This document shows, piece by piece, positions 5,320-12,243 of a DNA stretch of 12,243 nucleotides; within the stretch, counting starts at the first letter, position 1, and each line of letters begins with the position of its first letter. Made by a program: the position numbers and the translations under genes. Source of the stretch: Paramuribaculum sp. (GTDB lineage Bacteria; Bacteroidota; Bacteroidia; Bacteroidales; Muribaculaceae); the NCBI GenBank assembly GCA_009775605.1, contig VSPV01000071.1, positions 1-12,243 of the forward strand, written 5' to 3'. A model generated the notes under the pieces. The model did no database searches. It saw nothing but the letters and a program-made list of their open reading frames with translations, and was not told the origin of the DNA.

Positions 5320-6375
5320 TTAGGGCTTGCGGTTGCGCACGGAGCGGGTTACGTTGCTGCGGCCGGTGGACTGGCGGCGGACTTTGGTTTCTTTCGCCGG
5401 TTTGCGTTTGGTCACTGACGGGGTTTTGGGACGTTTGGTCGGCGTTATCGATTTATGAGACGCATTACGTTCTGTCGCGGTGGAATCGCTGTTGACCTCC
5501 TCGAGCGAGGGAACCCAAAGGCCTTTTTCAAAGGTCTTAAGGCGCTGCTCTATGCTGTCGCGTGCGTGCTGGAGCGACTCGGGCGTCTGGAAAATCTGCG
5601 CGAGAGGACGGTTGCGGCGGTCGCCCGTCTTGTATATTTCGCCTTTGTAGAGACGCAGGTTGATGTAGTCGGCAAGAGAGTGGGTGGCAAGATTGTTGTC
5701 GTCGGAAGTGGCGATAAGTGTGGCGGCGAGATATGGCCGCAGATCGTCCATCCTTACCCAGAATGCCGGATAGCGCAGCGGTTCCAATCCTATGTCGGCA
5801 GTGCGGTGTAGCACCGGGCAGATGGCTTCCACGCGCGTCTCCATGCGGTTGGTATGGCGGTTGAATTCCCAGCGCTCTATCAGATAATAGCTTTTCACGT
5901 CATCCGACGGTATGTCGGCACTCTCCACTTCATACACGGGGGCTTTCAGCGTGCTTTCCTTGGCTTCCCGGAACGGGATGTCGAAACGTCGCATGCTCTC
6001 TGCCGGATCCACGCGGAGGCTTGGCGTAAATGACTCGCGGCCGTCCACGAATTCGTAGGCAGGGACTTTCCCCGACGCCACCAGTTTCATTACGGTACGG
6101 AAAAGGTTGTCACCGCCGTCGGCCGTCTCCTCCGGGAACGCGAGGGGTGCATTGGCGTCGTCCTGGAGCGACAGGGAGCGGTAGATGGTACGCATCCACT
6201 GCAGGTCGGAATCGTCGCGGCCCGATGGCTGTGCGGAGCGGGCGGCAGCGGTGACGTTTCCGGAAGTAGCAGTGCCCTGTGAGGCGCGGCGCAACTGGCT
6301 TGTGGATTGTTGCTGTGCGTGCGCGGTAAGCGTGCAGGCGAGGATGAGTGAGAGTATGATGGCTATATTTTTCAT
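5320..6375 (-). CDS. porN: T9SS ring component PorN/GldN
   Basis: Periplasmic partner of the lipoprotein PorK; the two form the large ring of the type IX secretion system beneath the outer membrane. A signal peptide ends near residue 20 (LILACTLTAHA). The conserved body runs from about 58 to 290: WMRTIYRSLSL, NLFRTVMKLVASGKVPAYEFVDG, YLIERWEFNRHTNRMETRVEAICPV, YPAFWVRMDDLRPYL and the ESLQHARDSIEQRLKTFEKGLW segment, all typical of GldN. Length (351 aa) is near that of P. gingivalis PorN. The last ~50 residues (about 300-351) are an unusual Lys/Arg/Ser/Thr/Pro-rich, presumably disordered tail. Last gene of the operon, 41 nt after porM. Confidence 0.93.
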   Translation of the reverse strand: MKNIAIILSLILACTLTAHAQQQSTSQLRRASQGTATSGNVTAAARSAQPSGRDDSDLQWMRTIYRSLSLQDDANAPLAFPEETADGGDNLFRTVMKLVASGKVPAYEFVDGRESFTPSLRVDPAESMRRFDIPFREAKESTLKAPVYEVESADIPSDDVKSYYLIERWEFNRHTNRMETRVEAICPVLHRTADIGLEPLRYPAFWVRMDDLRPYLAATLIATSDDNNLATHSLADYINLRLYKGEIYKTGDRRNRPLAQIFQTPESLQHARDSIEQRLKTFEKGLWVPSLEEVNSDSTATERNASHKSITPTKRPKTPSVTKRKPAKETKVRRQSTGRSNVTRSVRNRKP

Positions 6376-6416
6376 CTGGATGCGGATTTTATCGGTAATA
6401 TGGCTATGCCGGATGG

Positions 6417-7973
6417 TCAGTTTACGGTTACTTCAATAGGGCTGAGCGAGCGTTCTGTCCCGTCGGGGCCCGTGGCGCGGATGCGGGAGATGAAAAAGCG
6501 CTTGCCGCGGTTCATGCGCCTGAAAGTATCGAGTTGCCGGCGCGAGAAGCGGCTGCCGTCTGATTTTTCGGCTATGGCGTTGCCCATGGAATCGAATGTC
6601 ACGGTCTCGAAGCCGAGCACACGGAAGGGAATATCGAGAATATCATCGTCAATTGCCGCCTCCAGTCCTCCGGCATTCAGCAATGCCTGGCGCTGTATGG
6701 CACCGGAGCCTTTGTAGCGCCGGTCGCCACCCAGCGGAATGTAAGGCGTGGGGTCGGGGAGGCAGCGCACTCTGAATTCGGTGCGTCCCACGGTGCGCGT
6801 CGCGCCGTCCGGTGTTGATGCATTTACGGTTATCACCGCAGGTGTTCCGGGGGCCGAGGGGCGCGCGGTCCATCCGCTCCCTTTGCGCGTAAGTGTGCCT
6901 CCGCTCATGGTGGCTGTGATGTCGGACGCGGCGACGCCGGGCACGGAAATGCTCAGCGGGTTGTCTATCCCGGCATACAATACATTCATCATCGTGGCCG
7001 AGACCGTTGCGGCCGGTTCTGTTACGGTATAGGATGTTGAGAACGGATGCCGGCTCACTGTCCCGTCGGGGCGCGGCACTTCCAGATAGCCGTCGAGGGT
7101 ATGACGGCCCGGAGCGGACGCCGTGGTTTCGTAATGGGATGTTCCCGCGGGAAGTTTTGTGCCGCCGATCACCACGGTGGGGCGCGCGGTGGTATCTACA
7201 GCCGCAAGCACGATTTCGGCGCTGTAGCGCGAACCGCTCATCACATTCTGCGACTGCGGTATGACGAATGCCGCCAGGCTGTTGACGGCCACATCTCCGG
7301 CTCCCACGCGGTCGCGGAGCGCGGCAAGAGCCTCGCCTTCGGCGTAACGCACATCGTTCTGCAGCTTGGTGAGCAGGGTGATTGCCGCCACGGCCGGCTG
7401 TCTGTCGAAGCATGCCTGCTCCCATTCTGTGGGAGCTGCTGCGCCCTTGGTGCGCATGGGCGCTGTGGAAAGTGCCTGTGCTATGCCGCGGCGCTTGGCG
7501 GTGTCGGCAACCGTTTCTTCCACCATACCGCGGAAACGCTCCACCTCCAGGCGGAGTGCTTTGCCGCGCCCGGTGAGCGGCCTGAGCATGACCGACGCCG
7601 CGGCATCGGTGTCCTCGCGGTCGGAGAGCGCGCGAGAATTTCCTTCGGGGCCGTCGGCCTCGCGGGCTATGGCGAGTTTCAGAGAGTCTATCTCGGCAAT
7701 CAGCTTCGCGCTCCGCCGCCGCACATCGGCGGCTTTTTGCGCCGCGTCGGCGGCTTTGGCCGGATTGACGGCAGCCTGCTGCTCAAGGGCGGCATACAAG
7801 GCCGCATTGCGGCTTTCATAACCTTTTCCGGAGCGCTCCAGACCTTCGTCGACCTGCGTGAAGCTGTCGAGCACGTCGCTCGACACATTGAGCGCGAGAA
7901 GAGCCAGAAGGACGATATACATGAGGTTTATCATCTTCTGGCGCGGTGATCCGGGACGGTTGGCTTGTGACAT
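6417..7973 (-). CDS. porM: T9SS motor subunit PorM/GldM
   Basis: Inner-membrane motor protein that spans the periplasm and passes the energy of the PorL/PorM proton motor to the PorK-PorN ring. The N-terminal helix (about 14-33, MINLMYIVLLALLALNV) is preceded by PRQK; Arg11 and Tyr19 align with the Arg9 and Tyr17 of F. johnsoniae GldM that are important in the motor. The periplasmic part follows the known four-domain plan: a long helical D1 (about 36-223, Ala/Glu/Arg-rich) and three Ig-like beta domains (about 227-318, 323-400, 405-515). At 518 aa it matches the family. It starts 9 nt after porL and ends 41 nt before porN. Confidence 0.95.
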   Translation of the reverse strand: MSQANRPGSPRQKMINLMYIVLLALLALNVSSDVLDSFTQVDEGLERSGKGYESRNAALYAALEQQAAVNPAKAADAAQKAADVRRRSAKLIAEIDSLKLAIAREADGPEGNSRALSDREDTDAAASVMLRPLTGRGKALRLEVERFRGMVEETVADTAKRRGIAQALSTAPMRTKGAAAPTEWEQACFDRQPAVAAITLLTKLQNDVRYAEGEALAALRDRVGAGDVAVNSLAAFVIPQSQNVMSGSRYSAEIVLAAVDTTARPTVVIGGTKLPAGTSHYETTASAPGRHTLDGYLEVPRPDGTVSRHPFSTSYTVTEPAATVSATMMNVLYAGIDNPLSISVPGVAASDITATMSGGTLTRKGSGWTARPSAPGTPAVITVNASTPDGATRTVGRTEFRVRCLPDPTPYIPLGGDRRYKGSGAIQRQALLNAGGLEAAIDDDILDIPFRVLGFETVTFDSMGNAIAEKSDGSRFSRRQLDTFRRMNRGKRFFISRIRATGPDGTERSLSPIEVTVN

Positions 7974-7982
7974 GGCTCTGCG

Positions 7983-8768
7983 TTATGATTCTTTGGCTGC
8001 GGCGCCGCGGGGCATGTTTACGGTCATGGCCGAGAGCATGTTGGCGTATACGCTGTTGAGCTGTTCCATGTTGCGGGTGAGTTTCTCGCTCTCCTCGTTG
8101 TAGCGGCGCGAACGTTTCACGGCGTCCTCATACATGGCGCCGATTTCCTTCATGCCGCGGTTCACGTTCTCTATGGCCTCGAGCTGCCCGGCAACACTGC
8201 GCAGCTGTATCTCATAGATGGTGTTCAGACCGCTTATGTTGCGGTTGAGGTTCTGCATCTGGCGGGCGTAGCCCTCGGCATCCTCACCAAGGCCTGAGGC
8301 GCGGGCGCTGATGGCTGAGACGCTGTCGGTGAGGGCGGCGCTTACCTTGGCGAGCCGTGAGGCGGCTTCCTGAAGCTGCGCGAGGCTTGCCGCCACGGAT
8401 TCCGCTCCCTCCAGACATTCTTCGGGCAGACGTGTGGTGCCACTGACCGGACGGTTTGCAATCGGAGCGGCGGCGCGGGGGAGGGTGACGGGATTTTCCG
8501 GCGTGATTCCGTCGAGCTGAGGAAAGACTTTTTCCCAATCGTAGTCGCGCGCGGGGCGGTCGAGAGCGTTGAGAATGAAGATGAGCACTTCCGTACCCAT
8601 GCCTACGCACAGCAGGATGTCGTCGCCCGGAAGGTGGACAATCTTGAACAGGGCGCCACAGATCACTATGGCCGCTCCCACACTGTAGGCGAAGTTGAAG
8701 AAGCGCTGTCCGCGTTCGGCGGCCAGAAAGCGCTCCACGGCGTTGCGGTATCTCTTGATTTTACCCAT
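7983..8768 (-). CDS. porL: T9SS motor subunit PorL/GldL
   Basis: Inner-membrane stator-like protein that forms the proton channel around PorM. Two transmembrane helices lie at about 22-43 and 49-69. Lys42 (GALFKIVHLPG) and Glu60 (GMGTEVLIFILNAL) correspond to the conserved charged residues of F. johnsoniae GldL (Lys27 and Glu49), the latter essential for proton coupling. The rest, about 120-255, is a long cytoplasmic coiled coil (QMQNLNRNISGLNTIYE, NEESEKLTRNMEQLNSVY). Length (261 aa) is usual for Bacteroidales PorL. Its ATG shares one base with the porK stop (TAATG), indicating coupled translation, and porM follows after 9 nt. Confidence 0.95.
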   Translation of the reverse strand: MGKIKRYRNAVERFLAAERGQRFFNFAYSVGAAIVICGALFKIVHLPGDDILLCVGMGTEVLIFILNALDRPARDYDWEKVFPQLDGITPENPVTLPRAAAPIANRPVSGTTRLPEECLEGAESVAASLAQLQEAASRLAKVSAALTDSVSAISARASGLGEDAEGYARQMQNLNRNISGLNTIYEIQLRSVAGQLEAIENVNRGMKEIGAMYEDAVKRSRRYNEESEKLTRNMEQLNSVYANMLSAMTVNMPRGAAAKES

Positions 8769-10216
8769 TATTTCTTGCGTTTAGATTTGCGGGCTTTGTC
8801 AAACCCTATGTATGTGCGCACGCAGCGGAACCCGATGTAAGAGCGCTGCTCGTTCTGGTATTCCCATAGACGAAGGTCGGAGCGGATGTTGTGGGCCACG
8901 TCTTTCCACGAGCCGCCGCGCACAATCTTGCGCTTGAGGCGGTAGGGGTCGGTCTGGGCGGCGTCGTAGCGGTATTCGGGGTTCATGTCGCCCTGGAGGC
9001 GGCTCACGCTTTCGGTATAGGCCGTGGAAGTCCATTCGCTCACGTTGCCGGCCATGTCGTAGAGGCCGAAGGCGTTTGGCGCGTATGTGGCTACCTGCGA
9101 CGTTATCAGCTGCCCGTCCTGGGTATAGTTGCCGTCCTGGGGCTTGAAGTTGGCATAGAAGCATCCTTTGTCCTCGGTGAAGGGAAGGTCGCCGTCCCAG
9201 GGATATTTGTTTGAGCTGATGCCGGCGCGCGCGGCGTATTCCCATTCGGCCTCGGTGGGCAGGCGGAACGGTTCTATGTGGACACCCTCGCGGCCCAGAG
9301 CGCGGCGCAGGAAATCTGTGCGCCAGTTGGCGAAGGCGTTGGCCTGTTCCCAGCTCACGCCCACCACGGGATAATCGTTGTAGCCTGCGTTGCTGAAATA
9401 CATCCTCACGTAGGTGTCGTTCATGCCGTTGTCGAAGTCGTTGACCCACACTGTGGTGTCGGGGTAGACGTTGACTATGTAGGTGTTGATGAAATCGTAG
9501 TCGCCGGTGAGGCCGCGCGTGATGGTGCGGCGCACTATTGTGCCGTCGTCGTCAACATAGGCGGTGTCCTTGGTTATCTGCGGGACTTCGTCGGACACAG
9601 GAAGGTCGGTATTGTAGTTGCGGCGCGCGGGATTCAGGCGGTTGCGGCGGCGCACGGCCTCGCCGTGGTTGTAGGTCTCGTAGCGGTAATTGAGCTGTTC
9701 GGGGTCGAGTTCGGTGACTCCGGTTACGGGGTTCGTGCGGTAAAGGCTGTTGATGGCCCGCTGCTCGTCCTCGTCGGTGTTACGCCAGGGAATGGGCTTC
9801 GACCAGTTCAGTCGCGGCGTGATGGGATTCCCGTCGCGGTCTTCCTCTATGCGGAATTCGTCGTTGCCGCCGTAGGCCGGGTCGGCGAGGCGCTCGCGGA
9901 TAATGGAATCGCGTACCCAGTAGACAAACTGCTTGTATTCTGAGTTTGTCACCTCGGTCTCGTCCATCCAGAAGGCGTCCACCGACACACCGCGGGCGTC
10001 GGCGCGCACGTTCCATAACGAATCGTCTTCCTGAGGGCCGGCCTTGATGCTTCCGCGGTCAATCAGCACCATGCCGCGGGGCGCGGGTTCGCTCAGGTAG
10101 ACTCCTCCCACTCCGGTCACCTCTCCGCCGGTAGCGTTGCGCGGGCCTACCGCGCATCCGGCCATGGCTGAGGCGCCGAGTGCTCCGAGTGTTATTTTTA
10201 TGATTGTTCTGTTCAT
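8768..10216 (-). CDS. porK: T9SS ring lipoprotein PorK/GldK
   Basis: Outer-membrane lipoprotein that forms the periplasmic ring with PorN. The signal peptide ends in the lipobox MAGC, with Cys21 as the lipidated residue. The body is a formylglycine-generating-enzyme-like (SUMF1) fold used structurally, not as an enzyme: FWMDETEVTNSEYKQFVYW (82-100), YPVVGVSWEQANAFANWRT (282-300), FRLPTEAEWEYAARAG (317-332), LYDMAGNVSEWTSTAY (385-400), RGGSWKD (433-439) and SYIGFRCVRTY (459-469). A long charged insert (about 105-275) between the first and second blocks is typical of GldK. The C-terminus is strongly basic (ARKSKRKK). It follows porP by 43 nt and overlaps porL by one base. Confidence 0.95.
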   Translation of the reverse strand: MNRTIIKITLGALGASAMAGCAVGPRNATGGEVTGVGGVYLSEPAPRGMVLIDRGSIKAGPQEDDSLWNVRADARGVSVDAFWMDETEVTNSEYKQFVYWVRDSIIRERLADPAYGGNDEFRIEEDRDGNPITPRLNWSKPIPWRNTDEDEQRAINSLYRTNPVTGVTELDPEQLNYRYETYNHGEAVRRRNRLNPARRNYNTDLPVSDEVPQITKDTAYVDDDGTIVRRTITRGLTGDYDFINTYIVNVYPDTTVWVNDFDNGMNDTYVRMYFSNAGYNDYPVVGVSWEQANAFANWRTDFLRRALGREGVHIEPFRLPTEAEWEYAARAGISSNKYPWDGDLPFTEDKGCFYANFKPQDGNYTQDGQLITSQVATYAPNAFGLYDMAGNVSEWTSTAYTESVSRLQGDMNPEYRYDAAQTDPYRLKRKIVRGGSWKDVAHNIRSDLRLWEYQNEQRSYIGFRCVRTYIGFDKARKSKRKK

Positions 10217-10259
10217 GATATGTGTTGGCGTGATAATGCTTGGTAAAGAGGGTGTATGT

Positions 10260-11252
10260 TTACATTATGCGTATGCTTTTGTGGCGGGTCGCAGGCTTTT
10301 TTGAAGCTGAAAGCCTCACGGAGTATCCGGCTGTGATTTCGTGGCGTCCGTGTCCTCCGGCGTCTCGCCACGCTCTTGAAAGAGGATGGGAGTAGGAGTA
10401 GCCGGCGTGGAATCCTCGGTATTCTACCCCGGCAAGGATGGTGGCGGCTTCGGCGTTGCGCCAAGCCGCTCCGAAAGACAGTATCCCGAGAAAGCGCATG
10501 CGCCCCGTGAGTTCAACGCAGGTCAATCCCCCACCGGATCGTAGCATAGCCGAAGGCATAAGCTCGATTTTCCGGGAAAGAGGAATGGTTGTGCCTCCCA
10601 TGGCCATGAAGGTGCGGGGCACTTTTTGCGTTATTTCCTTATTGGAGGTTTCATTTGCCGATGGAATATCTGATGTCTCGTCGCCGTCATTGGGCGTGGA
10701 TGATGACGGGAGTTGTCCGAAGTCGATTTCGGGCGCGAGAGCATGTAGGAGAGAGATGCCTCCCCAGAATTGCGGATGGCTATAGTATAGGCCTAAGGAC
10801 ATGTCTATTCCGTGGCCTTTCAGTTTTGAAGTGGGAGTAATGGGAGAATTGGGAGTAATGGTAGGGCAGTCGTATTTCATGCCGAGATAGGCGGCTCCGA
10901 GGCCTGCTGAGAGGCGTCCTCCGGCCAGTTTGAAGGCGTAGTTTGCCTGAAGGGCGGCGATGTTTGTGGATGTGAGCAGCGTTTTGTCGAAAGAGGCGGC
11001 GATGCCGAGACCTACGGGGCCTATCGGAGCGGACGCTGTCAGAGCGTATGCATTGGCGTCGGGGTCATCGCCTCTGAGGCTATGGATGCCCGCTATACCG
11101 TTTACAGACAGCATTCCCGAGGCTCCGGCTGCGGCCGGATTGTAGAGGCCGGGCATGAGAAAATAATGAGAGAATGACTTCTGGGCGGCTGCGGGAAGCA
11201 GGGAGGCGAAAACCAGGCAAGCTGACGTGAGGATGGTACGGAAACTCGGCAT
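10260..11252 (-). CDS. porP: PorP/SprF family T9SS outer-membrane protein
   Basis: Membrane-associated T9SS component of the PorP/SprF family; in P. gingivalis PorP links the PorKLMN complex to the outer membrane. A signal peptide ends at about residue 23 (LLPAAA|QKS). The mature N-terminus has the family hallmark FSHYFLMPGLYNPAAAG (27-43), followed by alternating beta-strand segments of a barrel (FWGGISLLHAL, ILAGVEYRGFHAGYSYSHPL, EITAGYSVRL). Residues 182-210 form a Ser/Asp/Glu-rich insert between strands, probably a loop. A small in-frame sequence repeat (TGGGAGTAATGG-like units at 10832-10862) encodes the TPNSPITPT stretch. Start ATG 11252 lies 2 nt after the porT stop. No PorP-specific C-terminal OmpA-like or peptidoglycan-binding domain is visible. 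Confidence 0.9.
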   Translation of the reverse strand: MPSFRTILTSACLVFASLLPAAAQKSFSHYFLMPGLYNPAAAGASGMLSVNGIAGIHSLRGDDPDANAYALTASAPIGPVGLGIAASFDKTLLTSTNIAALQANYAFKLAGGRLSAGLGAAYLGMKYDCPTITPNSPITPTSKLKGHGIDMSLGLYYSHPQFWGGISLLHALAPEIDFGQLPSSSTPNDGDETSDIPSANETSNKEITQKVPRTFMAMGGTTIPLSRKIELMPSAMLRSGGGLTCVELTGRMRFLGILSFGAAWRNAEAATILAGVEYRGFHAGYSYSHPLSRAWRDAGGHGRHEITAGYSVRLSASKKPATRHKSIRIM

Positions 11253-11254
11253 GG

Positions 11255-11980
11255 CTATTCGAAATAAAAGGTGAGGACAACCATGCGGGAGGTAGCTTTG
11301 GCAAGCGATTGGGTCATTATCGCCACGCCGGGCTGTTCGTCAAGGTCGGGGCGGCGGTGCTGGAGCACATCGGCGAGGCCAAGACAGAATTTTACCTCGG
11401 GAATGAGTTTGAAGTAAGGGAGATAGAAGTCACATCCCAGGCCGAATGTGAGATAGGCGTCGGCAGAACGCATTTTCAGGAAATCGCTTCCTTTGCGGGA
11501 TACGTCGAAAGCAGGCATCACACCTGCCGAGAGATAGGGCCGGGAGTTGCGGTAGCGCTGTGAGGAGAATTTAACGTCAATGGGAAGAACCACAAGCGTG
11601 GTCTTTATATTCTGGCGTTCGGTGCGGCCGGACAGCGTTTCGCGGAAACGGATGTCGCGGCTTCCGAAATAAAGACCCGGAGTAAAACGGAGGCTGAAAT
11701 AGCGGCTCAGACGCATGGATGCGAGAGCGCCCACGTTGAATCCCGGCGAGTAGTCGGGTTGCGACATGAACCACTGGCTGCCGTCGTCGGCCGTCAGACC
11801 GTTGTGGGTGAAACGCAGATCCATCAGGTTCATTCCCACGGAAAAACCGAGATGCCATGGGCGTTCGTCGGCATAGGGACGGTTGAGATTATAGTCGTTG
11901 AGCGTGCGGCCCCGCAACGAGTGTGGCGCCAGCAAAGCCGCAATGAAAACAACCATTAATGAAATGTGGAACGGTCTCAT
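11255..11980 (-). CDS. porT: T9SS outer-membrane protein PorT
   Basis: Beta-barrel protein required for T9SS function. I chose ATG 11980 (MRPFHISLMVVFIAALLAPH, a clear signal peptide) over an upstream GTG at 12004; the mature protein is then about 220 aa, normal for PorT. Family features are the N-terminal WHLGFSVGMNLMDLRFTHN (42-60), the strand pair around FSLRFTPGLYFGSRDIRF (95-112), VLPIDVKFSS (131-140), RPYLSAGV (147-154) and the C-terminal FYLPYFKLIPEVKFCLGLADVL (185-206), ending in the barrel signature VVLTFYFE. First gene of the operon. In P. gingivalis porT lies apart from porPKLMN, so the linkage here is of note. Confidence 0.9.
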   Translation of the reverse strand: MRPFHISLMVVFIAALLAPHSLRGRTLNDYNLNRPYADERPWHLGFSVGMNLMDLRFTHNGLTADDGSQWFMSQPDYSPGFNVGALASMRLSRYFSLRFTPGLYFGSRDIRFRETLSGRTERQNIKTTLVVLPIDVKFSSQRYRNSRPYLSAGVMPAFDVSRKGSDFLKMRSADAYLTFGLGCDFYLPYFKLIPEVKFCLGLADVLQHRRPDLDEQPGVAIMTQSLAKATSRMVVLTFYFE

Positions 11981-12057
11981 CTCACATAGTTTAACATCTC
12001 TCACCTATAATTAACGGAATCCTTCCCGGGTTTATTGCCTGGCCGCACCTATTTATC

Positions 12058-12158
12058 GCAGGTAGTGTCCCACAGCTTGCGCAGTGGGTTGTACAAATAT
12101 CGCACCTCCGGTGCTTTGCGGGGATTCTATACTGGGCGCTTCGTGGGGAGTTCTCGCC
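12058..12158. repeat. Hairpin-rich intergenic repeat-like segment
   Basis: This stretch upstream of porT contains CCCAC-N10-GTGGG (12069-12088) and GCACC-TCC-GGTGC (12102-12114), and ends with GGGAGTTCTCGC (12146-12157), whose reverse complement recurs at 1809-1820. On the minus strand a frame is open for 36 codons, but without a plausible start. I take it as a degenerate intergenic repeat of the kind common in Bacteroidales. I found no convincing TAnnTTTG/TTG promoter for porT here, although one must lie within or beyond it. Confidence 0.4.
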
Positions 12159-12163
12159 TTAAT

Positions 12164-12241
12164 TGTAGGGATATACGCTCGTACATCCGTTTATTATCAA
12201 TGGTTTGTGGTTTGGCGGCTGCTCCATGGAGCAGCCCTACA
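12164..12241. repeat. 78-bp element with short terminal inverted repeats
   Basis: TGTAGGG (12164-12170) and CCCTACA (12235-12241) form 7-bp terminal inverted repeats. Just inside the left end is a hairpin, GGATATACG-CT-CGTACATCC (12169-12188, one mismatch); just inside the right end is the 20-bp palindrome of the REP-like element. Two hairpins placed head to head with a short spacer resemble a REPIN, a pair of REP sequences mobilised by a Y1 (RAYT) transposase. No transposase gene is in the window. Confidence 0.5.
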
Positions 12242-12242
12242 T
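12214..12242 (-). repeat. REP-like palindromic element, right copy
   Basis: Identical over 29 bp to 5234-5262 but inverted; the palindrome occupies 12217-12236. Together the two copies bracket the T9SS operon, one downstream of porN and one upstream of porT. Confidence 0.85.
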
Positions 12243-12243
12243 G

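Noticed and set aside
7047..7949. A 300-codon open frame on the plus strand opposite porM, and a similar long one at 9278-9943 opposite porK
   Set aside because: Both are mirror images of GC-rich coding sequence. Their translations are Gly/Arg/His-rich without domains, and the minus-strand genes have clear family motifs.
12053..12160. Minus-strand open frame of 36 codons ending in a Tyr-Leu-Arg stop
   Set aside because: No suitable start codon, and the sequence coincides with hairpins of a repeat-like segment.

Overview
The window looks like a chromosome segment of a gut Bacteroidales bacterium, most likely Muribaculaceae or a close relative. The main reason is a complete minus-strand run of type IX secretion (T9SS) core genes, a system confined to Bacteroidetes. 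The Bacteroidetes-type promoter of hipBA (TTG-N20-TAnnTTTG) and frequent starts without a clear Shine-Dalgarno agree with this. The family-level assignment is an inference. All genes I accept are on the minus strand, so transcription runs from high to low coordinates.

Region 1 (5320-11980) is a GC-rich, tightly packed operon in the order porT, porP, porK, porL, porM, porN. Gaps are 0 to 43 nt and the porK stop overlaps the porL start. PorK (lipoprotein) and PorN form the periplasmic ring, PorL and PorM form the proton-driven inner-membrane motor, PorP is an outer-membrane-associated beta-barrel family protein, and PorT is an outer-membrane beta-barrel. The diagnostic motor residues are present (PorL Lys42 and Glu60; PorM Arg11 and Tyr19). 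The operon is bracketed by two inverted copies of one 29-bp element built on a perfect 20-bp palindrome (5234-5262 and 12214-12242).

Region 2 (3022-5209) holds a hipB-hipA toxin-antitoxin pair joined by an ATGA overlap, with a well-formed promoter and a 19-bp inverted repeat on the predicted transcription start. Downstream of it lies a Crp/Fnr-family regulator gene.

Region 3 (1-2940) is AT-richer and accessory in character. It contains two short operons of unrecognised exported or membrane proteins: 2935 to 2041 (224 aa four-helix protein, then 65 aa two-helix protein) and 1768 to about 1 (secreted 337 aa, 99 aa membrane protein, 109 aa soluble protein, and the start of another gene). Each operon is preceded by a copy of the same ~204-bp module: the 3' end of the Crp/Fnr gene, an intergenic inverted repeat with a near-consensus CRP-type box, and a TAnnTTTG -7 element without a -33 TTG. 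The copies are exactly 1107 bp apart, about 91% identical over the part I counted, and without indels. The regulator's tail plus a promoter has therefore been duplicated so that two unrelated gene sets sit behind one control region. This is the most unusual structure in the window.

The right end (11981-12243) has no gene; it holds hairpin-rich repeat-like DNA. I found no tRNA, rRNA, CRISPR array or transposase gene.
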